A stretch of 64,000 nucleotides of DNA from JAHOYW01 sp963664605 (lineage in GTDB: Bacteria; Verrucomicrobiota; Lentisphaeria; Victivallales; Victivallaceae): positions 434,001 to 498,000 of the forward strand of contig OY761536.1 in NCBI GenBank assembly GCA_963664605.1. Direction: 5' to 3'. The notes below the pieces were generated by a model. That model searched no databases, was not told the origin of the DNA, and saw nothing but the letters and a program-made list of their open reading frames with translations. Positions within the stretch are counted from its first letter, which is position 1. Each line of letters begins with the position of its first letter. The translations under genes were made by a program, and so were the position numbers. Positions 59,536 through 64,000 of this stretch are shown piece after piece.

Positions 59536-61251
59536 TTAATAAACTGTCTGGAGGGCGACAATATGCAGTTGTGGTTTACTGACATGCCCGTAAGTGTTTA
59601 TCTGCGGAGTTGCCAAAATGTCCAGCAACGCCGCGTTAAATTGGTCCTGAGAAAAATTAAAAGCAATAAAATCAATTTGTGCATGTTTCTGATTACGCAG
59701 CGTTCCGCGCGTATGGCGGTCGCCTATAGGATAGCTTTTAACCAATTCAAGGTCATTGAACCGGAAAACCGGTTTGGGATTACTGTGTCCGAACGGACCG
59801 AGCTGCTTCAAGTATTCGAAGAAATCATCGGATAGCTCTTCCAACTCTGCAACTCCATCATAACTAATGTATTCAGTAAGGTCCACATCAATGATTTCGG
59901 CTTGAATATTTTCTTCAAGCGAAGTATAAAACTTATCAATATTGCTGCCGTCAAGAGCAACTCCGACCGCCATGGGATGCCCCCCGAAGCGTTCTAAAAT
60001 ATCTGTGCTTTTACTAAGAGTTTTAACCAGGTTTAAGCTTCCGACACTACGCCCGGAACCGTAAGCCTTGCCGTCCTGAATAGTTAAAACGATTGCGGGA
60101 CGGTTGTAATCCCGGGCCAGACGGGAAGCGACAATGCCGATTACCCCCTGATGCCAGCCTTCTCCGGCAACCAGGATGCAATAGTTTTTATCTAAATCCA
60201 GTTTTTCCTCTATCTGTTTCCTGGCTTCCAGGTAAATTTCCTGCTCTTTAGTCTGGCGGATATTATTCAATTTCTCCAGCTCTGCCGAAAAGCGATAAGC
60301 TTCAACAATATTGTCGCATTCAAGAAGCTGCAAGGCAATATCAGCATTGCGCATTCTGCCTGCCGCGTTGACGCGCGGAGCCAGTTTAAAGGTTATATCT
60401 GAAGGCATTAATTCAGCCTTAAGCTTAGATGTTTCGATCAACGCCCGGACACCCGGACGCATTTGTTTGCGCAGGATCTTGATTCCGCTTTTAACCATGA
60501 TCCTGTTTTCACCAAGCAACGGCACGATATCAGCAATGGTCCCAAGAGCGACAAAATCAAGAATCTCAGACAATTTAGTGGAAAAACCGCCAAGGTTGTT
60601 TTCCCGTCCGTACTTAACAAAAGCATGTGAAAGCTTGAATGCCACACCAGCTCCAGCCAATATCTGAAGGTCTTCAAGCCCTTTGTGTATTTTAGGATTT
60701 ATCAGAGCCAACGCTTCAGGAAGTTCTGTTCCGGCATCATGATGATCTGTAACAATCGTGGTTATTCCCATATCGTTAGCCTCTTTGACCGCGTCACAAC
60801 TGGTAATCCCGCAATCCACGGTTACCAGTATCCGGCAAGGCTTGCCGATACTTTCAACCGCTTTATGCAAAGATGCCGGAGTAAAGCCGTAACCGTCATC
60901 AAAACGGTGCGGGATAAAAGTGTGAACATCAGCGCCGTTCTGGCGCAGCACATCGGCAAGCAGTGCGGTAGCGGTAATGCCATCGGTATCGTAATCACCG
61001 TGAATAAGGATTGGCGCCTGTTCGAAAATCGCGTCCCATAGACACTTCACGGCTTCTTTCATGCCGGGGAAACGATAAGGATCGCTCAACCCTGAGAGCC
61101 TGCCGTTCAGAAACACTTCGATGTCTTTTTCCGCGATATTACGAGCGGCTAAATACAGCGCTATCGGGCGCGGAAAAGAAAATTTCCGCATTAAACTGTC
61201 GACAATTGTTTCAGAATTTGAGCAGGCCGAACTCCATTTTTTAAAGGCCAT
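59536..61251 (-). CDS. recJ: Single-stranded-DNA exonuclease RecJ
   Basis: A 5'-3' ssDNA exonuclease for recombination and mismatch repair. The 571-residue protein has IHGDYDTDGITATALL (motif I), VTVDCGITS (motif II), IVTDHHDAG (DHH motif), APRVNAAGRM, and the DHHA1 motif GRSVGSLNLVKTLS-FGGHPMAVGVAL near residue 420. An inverted repeat TCCTGTTA/TAACAGGA (61263-61270, 61293-61300) lies just upstream of the start. Confidence 0.95.
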   Translation of the reverse strand: MAFKKWSSACSNSETIVDSLMRKFSFPRPIALYLAARNIAEKDIEVFLNGRLSGLSDPYRFPGMKEAVKCLWDAIFEQAPILIHGDYDTDGITATALLADVLRQNGADVHTFIPHRFDDGYGFTPASLHKAVESIGKPCRILVTVDCGITSCDAVKEANDMGITTIVTDHHDAGTELPEALALINPKIHKGLEDLQILAGAGVAFKLSHAFVKYGRENNLGGFSTKLSEILDFVALGTIADIVPLLGENRIMVKSGIKILRKQMRPGVRALIETSKLKAELMPSDITFKLAPRVNAAGRMRNADIALQLLECDNIVEAYRFSAELEKLNNIRQTKEQEIYLEARKQIEEKLDLDKNYCILVAGEGWHQGVIGIVASRLARDYNRPAIVLTIQDGKAYGSGRSVGSLNLVKTLSKSTDILERFGGHPMAVGVALDGSNIDKFYTSLEENIQAEIIDVDLTEYISYDGVAELEELSDDFFEYLKQLGPFGHSNPKPVFRFNDLELVKSYPIGDRHTRGTLRNQKHAQIDFIAFNFSQDQFNAALLDILATPQINTYGHVSKPQLHIVALQTVY

Positions 61252-61460
61252 CTATTATTAGTTCCTGTTAGTTAATCATTTCATTTTTAATGTAACAGGA
61301 TATTTGCATAGCACAAACGTTTTTCAAAAATCTTTAAGCTTTTTTATTTTTCAAATATTCCTGCTTTATTGAAGTAAAGCGCAACTGGACGCGGCGCAGC
61401 CGGAGCGTTGCTTCCGCCATTTTTATTTTTTTTGACTTTTGGCGATGCCTTCCAACCGCT

Positions 61461-62171
61461 TCAATCAATAATGAAACGATAACCGATTCCATAAACCGTT
61501 TTTATATGAGTGGGATTTTTGGGATCCGGTTCAATCTTTTTCCGCAACTGGGCTATATGCTGATCCAGAGTACGGCTGAGGCCATGAAAGTCCACTCCCC
61601 ATATTTCTGACAGTATTCTGTTTCTGTCTAAAACAATATCCGGATGAACCATGAAATACTTCAATAATTCAAGCTCCCTGAAAGACAGCTCCAATTCGCC
61701 TTTAGGAGTAATCGCGATCAAACGCTTCAAGTCAACCTTTACTGATCCGAATTCCAGTTCATCTCCGTGATATTCAAGATCTTTGTTTTCATTCCGTCTT
61801 TTGGAACGCCTTAGCACGGCGGCAATCCGGGCAGTCAATTCCCGCAGACTATAAGGCTTGGTAATATAATCATCCGACCCCAGCTCAAGCCCCAGGACTT
61901 TATCTATTTCCTCGCCTTTGGCGGTCAGCATAATAATCGGGATATCCGGATTGCCATGCCGTATTTCACGACACACATCATAACCGTTCTTTCGCGGCAT
62001 CATTACATCCAGCAGGATAAGGTCCGGTCGCAGTTTGGCATAAACTTCCAGAGCTTTGCTTCCGTTAGCGGCTTCGAATACTTCATATCCTTCAAATTCC
62101 AAAGCATCTCTCAAGCCTTCCCTGATATTGCTGTCATCCTCAGCCACTAATATCTTAATCTTTCTGCTCAT
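61461..62171 (-). CDS. OmpR/PhoB-family response regulator
   Basis: A 236-residue regulator. The receiver (KILVAEDDSNIREGL) has phosphoacceptor Asp in LILLDVMMPRKNG, Thr in MLTAKGEE and Lys in TKPYSLRELTA. The C-terminal winged helix shows LELSFRELELLKYFMVHPDIVLDR and HIAQLRKKIEPDP, ending KTVYGIGYRFI. The kinase gene overlaps it upstream by 17 bp. The likely cognate kinase is the following feature. The target genes are unknown. Confidence 0.95.
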   Translation of the reverse strand: MSRKIKILVAEDDSNIREGLRDALEFEGYEVFEAANGSKALEVYAKLRPDLILLDVMMPRKNGYDVCREIRHGNPDIPIIMLTAKGEEIDKVLGLELGSDDYITKPYSLRELTARIAAVLRRSKRRNENKDLEYHGDELEFGSVKVDLKRLIAITPKGELELSFRELELLKYFMVHPDIVLDRNRILSEIWGVDFHGLSRTLDQHIAQLRKKIEPDPKNPTHIKTVYGIGYRFIID

Positions 62172-63873
62172 TTATATCCTCCAATACTATTCTGAAAATT
62201 GAACCTCCGCCCTCACGCGGCAGGTATGTCAAAGTTCCCCCCTGATCATTCATCAACCTCCGGGCAATCGCAAGCCCGAGCCCGCTGCCGGATGTTTCCG
62301 CCGTCAATGAATTATCGCAACGGTAAAATTTATTAAAAATCCGCCTGGCGGCTTTGGCTGGTATCCCAGGACCACGATCCCGTACTTCAATAATCAGCTG
62401 TCTATTGGCTCCGCTGTAAATAACCAGGCTTATTTCCTTCCCGGACGCGGCATATTTCAGAGCGTTGCTCAATAAATTATGCAAAGCCTGAAAAAGCGCA
62501 TCCCGATCCATATAAGCCGGAAGCTTTTCCACTGGAACTTCCAATTTGAGTTCAACTCCCGCGGCTTCCATTTTTTCCGCCCATATCTCATTTACCTCAT
62601 AAAGAACATCTGTAACCGAAAAACGCTCTTTGTGGTATTTTTTACAACCCGCCTCTGTCCGGCTGAAATCAAGGATATTGCTTATCAGGCGTGACAACCT
62701 CTCACTCTCGGAAAGAATGATCGATAAATAACGCTCCTCTTTTTCCGCGCTGATCTGCTCTTTTCTGGCTATCAGCATTTCAGCGTACATGCGGATACTG
62801 GTCAACGGGGTTTTGAGCTCATGTGAAACATTCGCGACGAATGAAGTTTTCTGCCCGGCAAGTTTAAGTTCACGCTGCAACAGGTAGGACATAATCAGCC
62901 CGGCGGCAATAACAACCAGCAGAAGAGATAAAACCTGAGTAACCGCGGTTACTGTGAATATAGCGGCGGAATCCCAACCCGGCATCAGGCAGGCTCGCAC
63001 ACGCCATCCGGGGAAGTCTTCCCGCCATACTGGATAAGATGCCACACATTCTATAGAGCTTTCCCCGTTCTCTTCATTCCGGGACAGGGAACCTGTTGAA
63101 CAAATCAAATGATCCCTGCCGTCAACAAGTTCGAGCCGCCAGTTTTTTGATAGATCCTGAGGCATCAGTACCTGAATCCTGCCCATTAAAGCTATTGTTT
63201 CCAGTTCGACCCCGACAAGTTTACTCCGGTCATGATGATTCCTTGCCCAAAGCACCGGACGAAAGGAATTATCACTGAACCAGGGAATCCAGCCTGAATT
63301 CTTCCCTGCCGCACTTCTGCCGAAACGAGTAGTCATACGCTCTTCACCGTTTAAACGCGGCGGCTTCATTACAGCGGGCAATGGAGCTCGCTGACTTCTG
63401 CTTTTTCCAAGCTTTGAAAAGGAATAAGCCTGACGAACTGACGACGGCTTAACTTTCACCACATTATATAAGCTTGCGCGATGCGTACTGCTGACCGCTT
63501 CAAAAAACAGGCCGTAAAACCGCCGGTTAAAAACCTCGTCATCGCCCGGCATCAATAGCCTGCCATGCTTATCCGCAACAAAAGCGTTCGCTATAAATGG
63601 AGAAGAAAAGCGTAAGTCAGAAAGACCACTTTGTGTTGGCCTCGCCGCAACCAGTTTTTGAATAAGTTTTCGTTTATATTCTTCCAGCAATGAACGGCAA
63701 TCACGGGCAAGCAGCTCTCCACGGGTGGAAACAGCGGTTTTGATCTCAGTATTCCGCATACCCTGTTCGTGCCGTGCCAGGCGTAACGCCGTATAGCCGA
63801 GAGCCGCCGCAGCGGCTCCGGCTACAATAACAGTAATTAAAACAATTGTCTGACTTTTAACTTTTAATTTCAT
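62155..63873 (-). CDS. PhoR-like sensor histidine kinase
   Basis: From ATG 63873 the protein has 572 residues. It has an N-terminal TM (SQTIVLITVIVAGAAAAALGY), a periplasmic sensor region of about 260 residues, a second TM (VTAVTQVLSLLLVVIAAGLIMSYLL), then HisKA (FVANVSHELKTPLTSIRMYAE) and HATPase (NLLSNALKYAASG; RDRGPGIPA; GSGLGLAIARRL). A GTG at 63912 overlaps an upstream TGA (GTGA) and is an alternative start; I favour ATG because AGGA precedes it. It is co-transcribed with the PhoB-type regulator. Confidence 0.9.
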   Translation of the reverse strand: MKLKVKSQTIVLITVIVAGAAAAALGYTALRLARHEQGMRNTEIKTAVSTRGELLARDCRSLLEEYKRKLIQKLVAARPTQSGLSDLRFSSPFIANAFVADKHGRLLMPGDDEVFNRRFYGLFFEAVSSTHRASLYNVVKVKPSSVRQAYSFSKLGKSRSQRAPLPAVMKPPRLNGEERMTTRFGRSAAGKNSGWIPWFSDNSFRPVLWARNHHDRSKLVGVELETIALMGRIQVLMPQDLSKNWRLELVDGRDHLICSTGSLSRNEENGESSIECVASYPVWREDFPGWRVRACLMPGWDSAAIFTVTAVTQVLSLLLVVIAAGLIMSYLLQRELKLAGQKTSFVANVSHELKTPLTSIRMYAEMLIARKEQISAEKEERYLSIILSESERLSRLISNILDFSRTEAGCKKYHKERFSVTDVLYEVNEIWAEKMEAAGVELKLEVPVEKLPAYMDRDALFQALHNLLSNALKYAASGKEISLVIYSGANRQLIIEVRDRGPGIPAKAARRIFNKFYRCDNSLTAETSGSGLGLAIARRLMNDQGGTLTYLPREGGGSIFRIVLEDINEQKD

Positions 63874-63908
63874 TTTTCCTGTAATTTCTGCTCTAATTCC
63901 GATTCCTT

Positions 63909-64000
63909 TCACTTTTTCTGAATATACATCTGGTTATTGCGGTACTGAAAACTTGATCCCTTAAGTTTTTTGCGGGATTCCTTGTAATTGCCTGGAGCAA
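63909..64000 (-). CDS. C-terminal tail of an upstream gene (partial)
   Basis: The reverse strand reads about 30 residues (ending ...FQYRNNQMYIQKK, stop TGA at 63911-63909) in an open frame to the window edge. The TGA overlaps the GTG alternative start of the kinase gene by four bases (GTGA), which suggests the same operon. The other two reverse frames have a stop within 45 nt of the edge or just past 63900. The fragment is too short to identify. Confidence 0.4.
   Translation of the reverse strand, partial: APGNYKESRKKLKGSSFQYRNNQMYIQKK

Noticed and set aside
1..64000. tRNA, rRNA, tmRNA or RNase P genes
   Set aside because: No cloverleaf with TTCGA loop and CCA end, and no conserved rRNA or tmRNA segments were seen by eye on either strand.

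Overview
The window reads as a contiguous, gene-dense piece of a bacterial chromosome from a Gram-negative, fermentative or strictly anaerobic organism. The evidence is a three-gene flavin/iron-sulfur electron-transfer complex, a flavodiiron protein, a hybrid cluster protein, an NADH:rubredoxin reductase-like protein, an ExbB/TolQ-family channel and several signal-peptide proteins, with no respiratory chain genes. RNase HIII, cmoAB, metXW, gyrA-folP-cdaA-cdaR and histidine kinases with H-D/N-x-x-N type H-boxes together suggest the PVC group (Lentisphaerota-like). That placement is inference from gene content. No rRNA, tRNA, CRISPR array, phage or intact transposase was seen.

Layout. 1-1.5 kb: the end of rpe and a phosphate-binding-like protein. 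1.7-6 kb: a three-gene operon matching the Stn-type (NuoE/NuoF/GltD-like) electron-bifurcating transhydrogenase. 6.2-9 kb: an ACT protein, queD and queE, then alanine dehydrogenase. 9.6-14.3 kb: a 58-residue basic protein, a yjbQ-TPR-exbB-trxB operon, and an alkaline-phosphatase-superfamily protein with an apparently lost metal site. 14.4-17.1 kb: a candidate small RNA, then gap and pgk. 17.5-23.5 kb: an inverted REP doublet, a fused MNT-HEPN protein, nadA, nifS, and a cysteine/homocysteine operon headed by an Rrf2 regulator. 23.7-32.4 kb: an oxygen/nitrosative-stress island (hcp, a small regulator, cupin, ferredoxin, TetR, arsC, fprA) whose promoter-distal part shares an operon with zwf and pgl. 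32.7-33.8 kb: two divergent HTH genes flanking a field of GC-rich hairpins. 34-44.5 kb: gyrA, folP, cdaA, cdaR, fabF, lipA, a histidine kinase and a queuosine-mannosyltransferase-like glycosyltransferase. 44.5-64 kb: a response regulator, lpdA, an ABC-F protein, prfB, rnhC, yraN, a split YeeE/YedE-like pair, a 5'-nucleotidase-like protein, tsaC, metW, a frameshifted metX, cmoAB, a cysteine-rich PAS kinase, recJ and a PhoR/PhoB-like two-component pair.

How the parts fit. MetX/MetW, O-acetylhomoserine sulfhydrylase and CysK form a sulfur-assimilation set under a probable Fe-S Rrf2 regulator. zwf/pgl and Stn both act on the NADP(H) pool, and the zwf operon also encodes the likely electron path to the flavodiiron protein. 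Six genes (queD, queE, QTMAN-like, tsaC, cmoA, cmoB) modify the tRNA anticodon loop. The items most worth a second look are the redox-defence operon, the -1 frameshift in metX at a dnaX-like slippery site, the isolated small RNA near 14.5 kb, and the bacterial QTMAN-like gene.
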